From: a bacterium
GTDB taxonomy: Bacteria > UBA6262 > WVXT01
Assembly: GCA_035530055.1 (NCBI GenBank)
Contig: DATKVN010000028.1
Location: forward strand, 1 to 32,848
Length of the DNA stretch: 32,848 nt
Direction of reading: 5' to 3'
Shown: positions 1 to 6,862 of the stretch, one piece after another
Layout of the letters: each line of letters starts with the position of its first letter
How positions within the stretch are numbered: position 1 is the first letter of the stretch
Program-made: the position numbers and the translations under genes
The notes under the pieces: model-generated
What the model saw: the letters and a program-made list of their open reading frames with translations, nothing else
Told to the model about the DNA's origin: nothing
Database searches by the model: none

Positions 1-548
1 AGGGCGAGTATACGTATAATACTACAATTCGTTTTAACTGGACTCAGAATAATCCTGACCCTGAAACAGCAATCTATAATTATAGGTTACAGGTGAGGTC
101 TGAAGATGGGACAATATTTGATGGCAGTGTGGGTGACGTTAAGAGTTATAACGTTTCAGGATGTGGATATAATTTGACGTATGAGGCTCGAGTGATGTCA
201 CAGAGTGGTGGTGGCTGGAGCGCCTCCTGGTCGGGCTGGAGCGATGGGATAATGGTTGTCCGCCTACTCGATATATCTAACAACTTGATTCATCCCAGGA
301 AAGCAGACAAGACAGCGACTATCAAGTATTTTATAATAAATCCAGCCAAAGTTAATCTAAAAATCTATAACCTGATGGGCGAGCTGGTGATGAGTTTAGT
401 GGATAATGAGAATAAAGGTCAGGAGATGCATACGGAACTCTGGTCGGGAAAGAATGAAAAGGGCTCAACCGTAGCCAGCGGAATCTACTTAGTACATATA
501 GAGGTAGGAGGAGAGAACGCAACAGAGAAAATATGTGTGGTGAAATAA
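1..548 (+). CDS. C-terminal part of a secreted protein with FN3-like and FlgD/T9SS-like terminal domain (partial)
   Basis: The frame is open from the left edge (first full codon at position 3), so the gene begins outside the window; a GTG at 93 is internal, not a credible start. The first ~80 visible residues are rich in Trp, Tyr, Ser and Gly and look like a fibronectin-III-type beta sandwich (FNWTQNNPD, then a W-S-x-W-S repeat). The last ~75 residues match the FlgD Ig-like / type IX-style C-terminal module: KIYNLMGELV, then a Trp-centred WSGKNEKG, then VASGIYLVHIE and a basic end. In established families this module ends large extracellular proteins and acts as an anchor or secretion signal. 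Function of the whole protein cannot be inferred. A prepilin-like gene starts 10 bases downstream, so the two may share a transcript. Confidence 0.75.
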   Translation, partial: GEYTYNTTIRFNWTQNNPDPETAIYNYRLQVRSEDGTIFDGSVGDVKSYNVSGCGYNLTYEARVMSQSGGGWSASWSGWSDGIMVVRLLDISNNLIHPRKADKTATIKYFIINPAKVNLKIYNLMGELVMSLVDNENKGQEMHTELWSGKNEKGSTVASGIYLVHIEVGGENATEKICVVK

Positions 549-558
549 GGAGGGTAAA

Positions 559-1071
559 ATGGAAAAACAGAAAGGATTCACTCTTATAGAGTTGATGATA
601 GTTGTTGCTTTGCTCGGTATTTTAGGATACGGGATAATGAAGTTCTTCACCAATACGTACAGAACCTGGTGGCAGACCAGTCAGCAGATTGATGCACAAC
701 AGAAGGCGCGTGTGGCTATGGACGAGATGACCAGGTTTATCAGGCAGGCAAGGCCTGTTACGGAAATAGTGGTTGGTAACTGGGGAAGTGAAGAGCCCAA
801 TACAATGATAATATTCACCCATATCGATGGCAGGCAGATTTGTTACTCTCAAGTTGGTGACAGTCTGAGACGGGAAGTTGATGATGGAGTTACTATTGTT
901 GGTACTGACTTAATACCGGAAGACCTTGTCTCAGTCTATTTTGTGCTCGATTCCACGACCAGTCCAACTCAAGTGGATATCTCAACATTGACTGTGCGGA
1001 CTCCGGGAACCGGCGGCGAGCAGGGTAGCCTAACCTTCCCCAGAAAGAGAGTGTTTTTGCGCAATCGTTAA
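559..1071 (+). CDS. Prepilin-type N-terminal cleavage/methylation domain protein (minor pseudopilin-like)
   Basis: A 170-residue protein that starts with a textbook class III signal: MEKQKG followed by FTLIELMIVVALLGILGYG. Cleavage by a prepilin peptidase would fall between Gly6 and Phe7, and Glu11 is the conserved Glu5 of the mature pilin. The hydrophobic helix (7-28) is followed by a soluble region with W-W-Q-T-S-Q-Q and A-R-x-A-M-D-E-M-T-R-F-I-R-Q-A, the pattern of PilW/GspJ-like minor pilins. The remainder is beta-rich. A strong AAGGAGGG site (547-554) sets the ATG. It is likely an inner-membrane-assembled component of a type IV pilus or type II secretion pseudopilus, but no assembly ATPase or secretin is in view, so which system it serves is unknown. 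Confidence 0.85.
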   Translation: MEKQKGFTLIELMIVVALLGILGYGIMKFFTNTYRTWWQTSQQIDAQQKARVAMDEMTRFIRQARPVTEIVVGNWGSEEPNTMIIFTHIDGRQICYSQVGDSLRREVDDGVTIVGTDLIPEDLVSVYFVLDSTTSPTQVDISTLTVRTPGTGGEQGSLTFPRKRVFLRNR

Positions 1072-1073
1072 TT

Positions 1074-1245
1074 CCCCTCACCTTATTCCTCTTGCGTGGG
1101 GTGGCTATCCGATAAATATGAAATTCTTGGTAGCCGCAACCTTTAGGTTGCGTCTCCGACGAGAAAATTTCGCAGGCTAAAGCCTGCGGCTACCTGAAAT
1201 GGAGTTATTGAGCAGTTTCCTTGAGGAGAGAGTTGGGGTGAGGGG
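1074..1245. repeat. Inverted repeat CCCCTCACC ... GGTGAGGGG enclosing a second element
   Basis: CCCCTCACC (1074-1082) and GGTGAGGGG (1237-1245) are exact inverted copies flanking most of the gap between the prepilin gene and tmk. The interior carries the GGTAGCC element of 1129-1194. The outer arms resemble the CTCTCCC/GGGAGAG palindrome at 28983-28999. The layout looks like one palindromic element that has received another, but a chance pairing of short C-rich and G-rich tracts is possible. Confidence 0.5.
1129..1194. repeat. GGTAGCC-type composite palindrome (complete, cloverleaf-like)
   Basis: Outer arms GGTAGCC (1129-1135) and GGCTACC (1188-1194) are exact inverted copies. Inside are hairpin GCAACC / loop TTTA / GGTTGC (1136-1151), a small TCTC / CGAC / GAGA hairpin (1153-1164), and hairpin GCAGGC / loop TAAA / GCCTGC (1172-1187). 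The left half and the reverse complement of the right half differ only at four stem positions, which form two compensating base pairs. The two main loops, TTTA and TAAA, are complementary. This is the clearest complete copy of this sub-family. Confidence 0.85.
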
Positions 1246-1260
1246 GTAAAAGAAAGATTT

Positions 1261-1899
1261 ATGAACAAGAGAAAGAAAAAAGGGCTTTTCATTACGCTGG
1301 AAGGACCCGATGGCTCGGGAAAGTCCACACAGTCTCTATTGCTTGCTCGCTATTTAAAGAGGAAAGGCTATAAGGTGGTGCGCACCAGGGAGCCGGGTGG
1401 GACGTCCATTGCTGAGGCTCTGCGCAGGATAATTTTGAATCCCAAAAATAGAATTTCCAAAGTTACAGAAGTCCTTCTTTATGAGGCTGGCAGGGCTCAG
1501 CATACGTCAGAACTTATTCTTCCCGCACTCCAAAAGGGTAAGATAGTGATTTGTGAACGTTATACCGACGCTACTCTTGCCTATCAAGGGTACGGACGAA
1601 AGCTGGATATTCGAATGGTTAAGGAGTTGAATCGGATTGCCTCATCTGGTTTGAAGCCCGATTTAACTATTCTTCTTGACCTCGATGTGAGAGAGGGGTT
1701 GGACAGAGCCCGAAAAGTCTCTCGGGGAAGGATGGACAGGATGGAGCAGGAGTCTATAAGGTTTCATGAGAGAGTGAGAAAAGGATATCTGGAGATTGCT
1801 TCCCGAGAGCCTGGTCGGGTTAAATTAATTAAAGTGAAGGAAACGCCGCAGAAGACACATTTAAAGGTTGTAAAAGTTATTGAAAAATTGGTAAAATAA
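1261..1899 (+). CDS. tmk: Thymidylate kinase (dTMP kinase)
   Basis: Phosphorylates dTMP to dTDP with ATP, the step that commits thymidylate to DNA synthesis. The 212-residue length is normal for the family. Visible motifs are the P-loop GPDGSGKST (15-23), the thymidylate-site REPGGT segment near 43-48, the DR(Y/H)-type motif as ERYTDATLAYQGYGR, and a LID segment with SRGRMDRME. The usual Asp of the DRY motif is Glu here, a substitution I believe occurs in other members. The ATG has only a weak purine-rich upstream site. The stop codon lies directly before the ATG of the extended holB frame. tmk beside holB, a PSP1 gene and metG is a familiar bacterial neighbourhood, which supports the call. 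Confidence 0.95.
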   Translation: MNKRKKKGLFITLEGPDGSGKSTQSLLLARYLKRKGYKVVRTREPGGTSIAEALRRIILNPKNRISKVTEVLLYEAGRAQHTSELILPALQKGKIVICERYTDATLAYQGYGRKLDIRMVKELNRIASSGLKPDLTILLDLDVREGLDRARKVSRGRMDRMEQESIRFHERVRKGYLEIASREPGRVKLIKVKETPQKTHLKVVKVIEKLVK

Positions 1900-1901
1900 A
1901 T

Positions 1902-1944
1902 GGAGGGCGACCATGGAAGGTCGCCCCTACGTGACCCGAAAGGG
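1902..1944. repeat. GGGCGACC hairpin element between tmk and holB
   Basis: GGGCGACC (1905-1912) and GGTCGCCC (1919-1926) pair around a six-base loop, followed by CCTAC (1926-1930), the CTAC end seen in other elements. A smaller CCC / GAAA / GGG hairpin follows at 1935-1944. The same GGGCGACC core recurs at 5427 and, in changed form, at 13238. The element lies wholly inside the 114-base open extension upstream of the likely holB start. Confidence 0.75.
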
Positions 1945-2013
1945 AGGTGGGGGCGTTTTACACTCCATAGAAGTGGGAATCGAGAAACCAGTCGAAGGTT
2001 AGAAAGTTTTAAG

Positions 2014-2952
2014 ATGAAGTTTTCTGAAATTGTTGGCCAGGAAGTGGCTGTTAATATATTGAAAAAGGCGATAGAGAACAACAGGTCTCATCACGCCTAC
2101 CTATTTATGGGCCCTGACGGTGTTGGTAAACGGACGACTGCCATTGCCTTTGCTAAAGGCTTGAATTGCCGCTCCTCTTCCTCAGATGGCTGCGACCTGT
2201 GCGATTCCTGTAGAAAGATTGAAAATGGAACACATCCAGATGTGGAGTTAATTGGCCCCCGTGAGGGTGGGCTGACAATTTCCATTGACCAGATTAGAAA
2301 GCTTCAGAGAAGGGTCGCCTATAAGCCACTGGAGGGAAAATGGAAAGTATATATTATAGACGATGCTGCCAGTGCTACCGAAGAGGCTGCCAATTGTCTA
2401 TTGAAGACTTTAGAGGAGCCACCTCCACAAGTAATTCTCATCCTCATCACTGAGAACATTTACCGTCTTCTCTCCACTGTTCGCTCTCGCTGCCAACTGA
2501 TACTATTCAGGCAAATTCCCCGCACTCTAATAGAAAAGATACTGACAGACCAATACGAAGTGGCGCCTGAAGAGGCACGCCCTTTGGCCAGGTTTTCTTC
2601 AGGGAGTATTGGTCGAGCGCTTTACTGTCTGGAGAAAGAGACTCCTGAGTTTGGGGAACGGTTGAGGGAGATTTTTGAAACGGGAGGTTCTCTAATTGGA
2701 GGTTACGGTAGTCTATTTCAATTTTCGGCTGAAATTCCCCGAGATAGAGAATCTACACTGGAGTTATTGAATTTTTTATTAGGGGATTTGGGCAGGAAAT
2801 TTGTGGAAAACCCATCTATACTAAAACAGAAAAAGATAGAAATCGTTATGGAAACACTCGATTTAATTAAGAGGAATGTCAATGTGAATTTAGCAATAGA
2901 TGGAATGCTGTTGAAATTGACGCAGGCTGAAGCCTGCGGCTACCAAGACTGA
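2014..2952 (+). CDS. holB: DNA polymerase III delta-prime subunit
   Basis: Clamp-loader AAA+ subunit of the replicative polymerase. The frame is open from an ATG at 1900, but the first 38 codons are translated palindromic repeat; I choose the ATG at 2014, where MKFSEIVGQE begins the usual family N-terminus (312 residues). Motifs: P-loop GPDGVGKRT (33-41), a four-Cys zinc module (Cys52, 60, 63, 66), Walker B IIDDA (114-118), the LLKTLEEPP segment (129-137) and SRC (158-160). DnaX (tau/gamma) shares these features, but the short length and the tmk neighbour favour delta-prime. The Shine-Dalgarno match is weak. The last codons (LTQAEACGYQD) run through a GCAGGC/GCCTGC repeat half-unit, so the true C-terminal tail is repeat-derived. 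Confidence 0.88.
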   Translation: MKFSEIVGQEVAVNILKKAIENNRSHHAYLFMGPDGVGKRTTAIAFAKGLNCRSSSSDGCDLCDSCRKIENGTHPDVELIGPREGGLTISIDQIRKLQRRVAYKPLEGKWKVYIIDDAASATEEAANCLLKTLEEPPPQVILILITENIYRLLSTVRSRCQLILFRQIPRTLIEKILTDQYEVAPEEARPLARFSSGSIGRALYCLEKETPEFGERLREIFETGGSLIGGYGSLFQFSAEIPRDRESTLELLNFLLGDLGRKFVENPSILKQKKIEIVMETLDLIKRNVNVNLAIDGMLLKLTQAEACGYQD

Positions 2953-3016
2953 TATGATCTGGTAGTCGCAACCTTTAGGTTGCGTTTTATACACCCCATA
3001 AATCGGGGCGGCTACC
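2921..3016. repeat. GGTAGCC-type half-units overlapping the holB 3' end
   Basis: A right half-unit GCAGGC / TGAA / GCCTGC with GGCTACC (2922-2944) lies inside the last codons of holB. A left half-unit follows: GGTAG (2961-2965) with GCAACC / TTTA / GGTTGC (2968-2983). Then a CCCC (2994-2997) / GGGG (3005-3008) hairpin and a closing GGCTACC (3010-3016). The order right-then-left is opposite to the complete element at 1129-1194, so these are two elements end to end, the first truncated. Confidence 0.8.
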
Positions 3017-3049
3017 GGGTTATATGCCATTTTTTAAAAGGAGAAGAAT

Positions 3050-3880
3050 ATGCCCATTGTTGTGGGAGTTCAGATAAGAAGAACAAAGGATATTTTCGAT
3101 TTCCTGCCAGAGGGAATAGACCTGGCTATAGGTGATAAGTGTTTGGTGGAGACAGAGAATGGGATGGAAGCGGGAGAAGTTGTCTCGCCGGAGAGAATGA
3201 TTGAACACAGTAAGAAGAAGCTTTATCGGGTAATAAAAAAGATGGACTCTGGTGATTGTGAAGTGGTAAAGAGAAATGTTAGTAAGGAAAAAGAAGCATT
3301 TCAAAAGGTAATGCAGAAAGTAGAAGAACACGAATTAAAGATGAAATTGACCTGCGTGGATTATACTTTTGATTGCAACAAATTGTTTGTCTATTATACT
3401 GCAGAAGGAAGAGTGGATTTCCGTGAACTCATTAAAGACCTGGGGTACCTGTTGAAAACTCGCATACAGATGGTTCAGATTGGGGTGCGGGACGAGGCTA
3501 AGATGCTGGGTGGATTTGGACCATGCGGACTTCCCATCTGCTGTGGCTCATTTTTGAAAAATTTTAGGCCTGTTTCCATTGATATGGCTAAAGAGCAGGA
3601 CTTATCCTTGAACCCGGCAAAGATTTCCGGAGTTTGTGGTCGATTGATGTGTTGTCTGGCATATGAGAACGATTTTTATCGTGAAGAGAGAAAGAACTTC
3701 CCTAAAATAAATTCCAAAGTGGCTACTGAGGATGGAATAGGAGTGGTTAAAGAAGTCAATATTTTACGGGGAGAAGTCACTGTTGAATATGGGGATGGAA
3801 TATCGAAGAAGTTGCCTCGAAAGGAAGTATCCCCGGCAGGATTTTTTGAGAAGTTCAAATTTAAAAAATCAGAAAGTTAA
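3050..3880 (+). CDS. PSP1 domain protein, RicT/YaaT family
   Basis: A 276-residue member of the PSP1 family. The family signature is complete: GPCGLPICC (157-165), then a segment reading M-A-K-E-Q-x-L-S-L-N-P-x-K-I-S-G, then VCGRLMCCLAYE (195-206), giving Cys159, 164, 165, 196, 201 and 202. In Bacillus subtilis the homologue RicT forms a complex with RicA and RicF that carries iron-sulfur clusters and affects RNase Y-dependent RNA maturation; that is established for Firmicutes only. No ricA or ricF partner is visible here, so the role in this bacterium is unknown. AAAGGAGAA (3037-3045) fixes the ATG. It sits 8 bases upstream of metG, so the two are probably co-transcribed, as they are near each other in many genomes. 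Confidence 0.9.
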   Translation: MPIVVGVQIRRTKDIFDFLPEGIDLAIGDKCLVETENGMEAGEVVSPERMIEHSKKKLYRVIKKMDSGDCEVVKRNVSKEKEAFQKVMQKVEEHELKMKLTCVDYTFDCNKLFVYYTAEGRVDFRELIKDLGYLLKTRIQMVQIGVRDEAKMLGGFGPCGLPICCGSFLKNFRPVSIDMAKEQDLSLNPAKISGVCGRLMCCLAYENDFYREERKNFPKINSKVATEDGIGVVKEVNILRGEVTVEYGDGISKKLPRKEVSPAGFFEKFKFKKSES

Positions 3881-3888
3881 AAATTTCT

Positions 3889-5418
3889 ATGGCTAAGAAA
3901 TTCTATATCACCACTCCCATATTTTATGTGAATGACCTACTGCATATCGGACACGCCTACTGCACCATAGCTTGTGATGTGGTGGCCCGCTTCAAGCGCT
4001 GGCTGGGGGATGAAGTTCTGTTTCTTACTGGTACTGATGAACATGGACAGAAGATAGCCCAGGCAGCCAGTTTGAAAGGTAAGACGCCTTTAGAATGGGC
4101 AGATTATATCGTTTCCGAGGACAAAAAACTCTGGGAGAAGCTGAACATTTCTCACGATGATTTTATCAGAACAACAGAAGAGCGACACGAAAGGACAGTG
4201 CAGGAAATTTTTACAAAACTTTACCGGAAAGGGGATATCTATAAAGGAGAGTATGAGGGATGGTATTGTACTTCCTGTGAGACTTTCTATCTGGAGTCAC
4301 AGCTTGAGCAAGGTAAGTGCCCTGAATGTGGGAAAGTGACAGAGAAACTGAAAGAAGAGAGTTACTTCTTTAAACTATCTAAATATCAGAAGAGACTTCT
4401 CAATTATTTTGATGAGAATCCTGAGTTCATGCAGCCTCCCTTCCGCAAAGCGGAAATGGTAAATTTTGTTAAGGGAGGACTGAGGGATTTGAGCGTGAGC
4501 CGCACGGCTGTGAAGTGGGGAATACCAGTTCCTTTTGATGAAAAACATACTGTTTATGTCTGGCTTGATGCTCTGATAAATTACCTCACTGCCTGTGGAT
4601 ATTTAGAGGATAAAGTAAAGTTTGAAAAGTTCTGGCCTGCTGATGTTCATCTGGTGGGTAAGGAGATTTTCAAGTTCCACACCATCATCTGGCCGGCAAT
4701 ATTGATGGCTCTGGAGATACCTCTTCCCAAAAAGGTTTTTGGGCATGGCTGGTGGACTGTGGAGGGAAAGAAGATGTCCAAATCTCGAGGGAATGTGGTT
4801 GATCCGGTTGAAGTTTCTGAGGAGTTTGGGGTGGACGCATTCCGTTACTTCCTGATGAGAGAGGTGCCCTTTGGTCAGGATGGCGATTTTTCCAAAAAAG
4901 CACTTATCAGACGCTATAATGCTGATTTGGCGAATAATTTAGGTAACCTTCTGAGTCGTAGCCTGACAATGGTGGAAAAGTATGTTGAGGGCAGGGTGCC
5001 TGAACCGGGTGGAGAGGAGAAAGAGGATAAAGAGTTAATTCAAAAAGCGAAGGGACTTTTTGAAAGAGTCATCAAATATTACGATAAGCTGGAATTGAAC
5101 AGTGTCCTGGGAGCTATTTGGGAAGTTATCGATTATGCTAATAGATACATTGAAAGGACAGCTCCCTGGAAGTTGGAAAAGACTGATAGAAAGAGACTGG
5201 AAACTGTGTTATATAATCTTTTAGAGACTTTGAGAGTAGTCACTTTCTATATTCTTCCTTTTATGCCCCAGACAGCGGAAAGAATCTGGGAGCGATTGGG
5301 GATGGAAGAGAAAATCTATAATCAGAAAATTGAAGAAGCACAGTGGGGAAGGCTCAAGTCAGGGACAAAGATTAAAGCAGGCAAGCCTTTATTTCCCAGG
5401 ATATATAATGGAGTGTAA
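3889..5418 (+). CDS. metG: Methionyl-tRNA synthetase, short form
   Basis: Class I synthetase charging tRNA-Met. Visible motifs: FYVNDLLHIGH with HIGH at 19-22, TGTDEHG (48-53 region), a single zinc knuckle with Cys127/130 and Cys144/147, and KMSKS at 295-299 followed by RGN. The anticodon-binding helical domain fills ~340-500. At 509 residues the protein ends there, without the C-terminal EMAP/Trbp111-like tRNA-binding dimerisation domain found in longer MetG; this is a recognised short architecture. The start is 8 bases after the PSP1 gene stop with only a weak AGAAAG-type site, suggesting translational coupling. A palindromic element begins within five bases of the stop. Confidence 0.96.
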   Translation: MAKKFYITTPIFYVNDLLHIGHAYCTIACDVVARFKRWLGDEVLFLTGTDEHGQKIAQAASLKGKTPLEWADYIVSEDKKLWEKLNISHDDFIRTTEERHERTVQEIFTKLYRKGDIYKGEYEGWYCTSCETFYLESQLEQGKCPECGKVTEKLKEESYFFKLSKYQKRLLNYFDENPEFMQPPFRKAEMVNFVKGGLRDLSVSRTAVKWGIPVPFDEKHTVYVWLDALINYLTACGYLEDKVKFEKFWPADVHLVGKEIFKFHTIIWPAILMALEIPLPKKVFGHGWWTVEGKKMSKSRGNVVDPVEVSEEFGVDAFRYFLMREVPFGQDGDFSKKALIRRYNADLANNLGNLLSRSLTMVEKYVEGRVPEPGGEEKEDKELIQKAKGLFERVIKYYDKLELNSVLGAIWEVIDYANRYIERTAPWKLEKTDRKRLETVLYNLLETLRVVTFYILPFMPQTAERIWERLGMEEKIYNQKIEEAQWGRLKSGTKIKAGKPLFPRIYNGV

Positions 5419-5423
5419 TCGCG

Positions 5424-5473
5424 TAGGGGCGACCTTTATGGTCGCCCGACTACCAGTCAAACTTTCGTTTGAC
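5424..5473. repeat. Double hairpin element downstream of metG
   Basis: GTAG (5423-5426 region) leads into GGGCGACC (5427-5434) pairing with GGTCGCCC (5440-5447), then CTAC (5449-5452 region), then GTCAAAC (5456-5462) / TTTC / GTTTGAC (5467-5473). The first hairpin shares its stem with the element at 1905 but has a different loop; the TTTC loop of the second is also the loop of the hairpins at 9619 and 25494. No T-run follows, so it is a poor intrinsic terminator. Confidence 0.75.
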
Positions 5474-5513
5474 ACTCCTATGGGGGAAAAGATAAAGGTG
5501 AGGGAGAGTGTCA

Positions 5514-6647
5514 ATGATTGGGGTAATCTCTGATGACTTGACTGGGTGTGGCGATGTGGGATTACATTTTGCAGATTATGGTTTGAGAACAATTGTCCAT
5601 ACTTCTAACTCAGAGCGCCTCTGCAAAAATCTGAAGCCTGATGTTGACTGGGACGTTCTTGTGGTGAATACTGAAAGCAGGTTAGATGAACCGCAAACAG
5701 CCTACGAGAAGGTTAAAGGTGTCTTGAGATTTTTCAGGAAATTAAACATAGAACGGATTTATAAAAAAATAGATTCTACGTTACGGGGAAATGTCGGTGC
5801 GGAGATTGACGCGCTTTTCGATGAGTTGAACATAGAAAAACTTCCTTTTTGTGCTGCTTTTCCCAAAACAGGAAGGACTACAATAGAAGGTTACCACTAT
5901 GTCTGGGGAAAACTGGTTACCAAAACGGAGTTTGCTCGTGACCCCAGGAATCCAGTTAATGAAGCTCACATACCCACTTTGCTGGAAGAAACATCGAAAC
6001 ATTCTGAAAGGATTAAAGTATATAATGCAAAGACTCAAAGAGATTTAAAAAATATCGCCAGAGAAATCCCGGATTACACGACTGTATGTGGAGCAAGCGC
6101 TCTGGCCGGGGAGTTGGTCAAATTCTGGGGGAAGGCGGGATCAAGCAGGGATGTTAAACCTAAGACAGTAACTGGTGGTTCAAAACCTGTGTTGATTATT
6201 TCCGGGAGTGGACAATCGGTTACCTACGAACAGATTGGAGAGTTGAAGAGAAAGAAAAGTTTATTGGCTGTGCCTATAGATTTCGAGCGAAATCGAGTGG
6301 AAATACCGGATGCGAAAAATGCTAAACACATATTAATCTATCCTCAAAAGAGTAACCACAAACTCGATGCAGAGAAGATTATTAGAACGATTGTCTATTT
6401 GACCACAGGACTTTGCAAAGGGGGATTCTTTCGTAATCTAATTCTTATTGGTGGAGATACTGCTTTCAATATCTGTCGAGCATTAAAGATAGAGACCTTT
6501 CAAATTATTTCGGCTGTATCACCGGGGATTGCTTTCTGTCGGACTTTAGATGGGAAGTACAACTTCATTCTGAAGCCGGGAGGGTTTGGGGACAAGGAAA
6601 CATTGATTAGATGTGTGCAATTTTTTGGCCATAGTAGGTCTTCGTAG
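5514..6647 (+). CDS. Four-carbon acid sugar kinase family protein (DUF1537/OtnK-like)
   Basis: Family members phosphorylate four-carbon acid sugars such as erythronate or threonate derivatives. The N-terminal SDDLTGCGD (6-14) matches the family's (A/S)DDLTGAxD motif, followed by a segment with KKIDSTLRGNVGAE that is also conserved. The C-terminal nucleotide-binding half has GGDTA (313-317) and VSPGIAF, then LKPGGFGDKETL near the end. At 377 residues it is slightly shorter than usual. I prefer ATG 5514, 7 bases after GGGAG (5502-5506), over the GTG at 5508. No dehydrogenase, aldolase or isomerase of a tetronate pathway is adjacent, so the substrate is unknown. Its closeness to the repeat downstream of metG leaves operon membership unclear. 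Confidence 0.85.
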   Translation: MIGVISDDLTGCGDVGLHFADYGLRTIVHTSNSERLCKNLKPDVDWDVLVVNTESRLDEPQTAYEKVKGVLRFFRKLNIERIYKKIDSTLRGNVGAEIDALFDELNIEKLPFCAAFPKTGRTTIEGYHYVWGKLVTKTEFARDPRNPVNEAHIPTLLEETSKHSERIKVYNAKTQRDLKNIAREIPDYTTVCGASALAGELVKFWGKAGSSRDVKPKTVTGGSKPVLIISGSGQSVTYEQIGELKRKKSLLAVPIDFERNRVEIPDAKNAKHILIYPQKSNHKLDAEKIIRTIVYLTTGLCKGGFFRNLILIGGDTAFNICRALKIETFQIISAVSPGIAFCRTLDGKYNFILKPGGFGDKETLIRCVQFFGHSRSS

Positions 6648-6747
6648 TTATTTGGCTTACTCCTGGCAGAGGCCATCTCACAACTTTCCGGATAGGTATT
6701 CCCTCCAGCATTTTCAGCCACCCTTTTCCCTTGGACGAGAGAGGGAG

Positions 6748-6770
6748 AAAAAGTAGCCTGTCCCCTTTTT
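6748..6770. repeat. Degenerate copy of the GGTGCCTGTCACC palindrome
   Basis: An A5 run, a GC-rich centre and a T5 run match the palindrome at 29007-29026 at about 20 of 23 positions when aligned by eye. The pairing is damaged here. It lies in the 215-base gap 6648-6862; the rest of that gap before the promoter at 6797 shows nothing I recognise. Confidence 0.45.
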
Positions 6771-6796
6771 CGCAGGAATTTCCCTCTTTCTTGTAC

Positions 6797-6826
6797 TTTA
6801 CAATTTAAAATAATATTTAGTATAAT
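6797..6826 (+). promoter_or_regulatory. Sigma-70-like promoter for the GH57-like lipoprotein gene
   Basis: TTTACA (6797-6802) and a perfect TATAAT (6821-6826) are separated by 18 bases in an AT-rich tract, 37 bases upstream of the ATG at 6863. The gap upstream is the largest in this half of the window, which supports an independent transcript starting here. Sequence match only. Confidence 0.6.
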
Positions 6827-6862
6827 AAAAGACTGTCTATTACAAAAGGCGAATTTTAAAAA

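Noticed and set aside
2014-2952. Assignment as dnaX (tau/gamma)
   Set aside because: The protein is only ~312 residues, ends after domain III and lies next to tmk, which fits delta-prime better; the P-loop alone does not separate the two.
5424-5473. Intrinsic terminator after metG
   Set aside because: The hairpins are strong but there is no following T-run; I list the site as a repeat only.
5330-5533. 67-codon + strand open frame across the metG end
   Set aside because: Overlaps metG out of frame and continues through the palindromic element; no family resemblance.
6648-6747. A hidden gene or RNA in the gap after the sugar-kinase-like gene
   Set aside because: No open frame with a ribosome-binding site, no tRNA-like pairing; pyrimidine-rich sequence with nothing recognisable.
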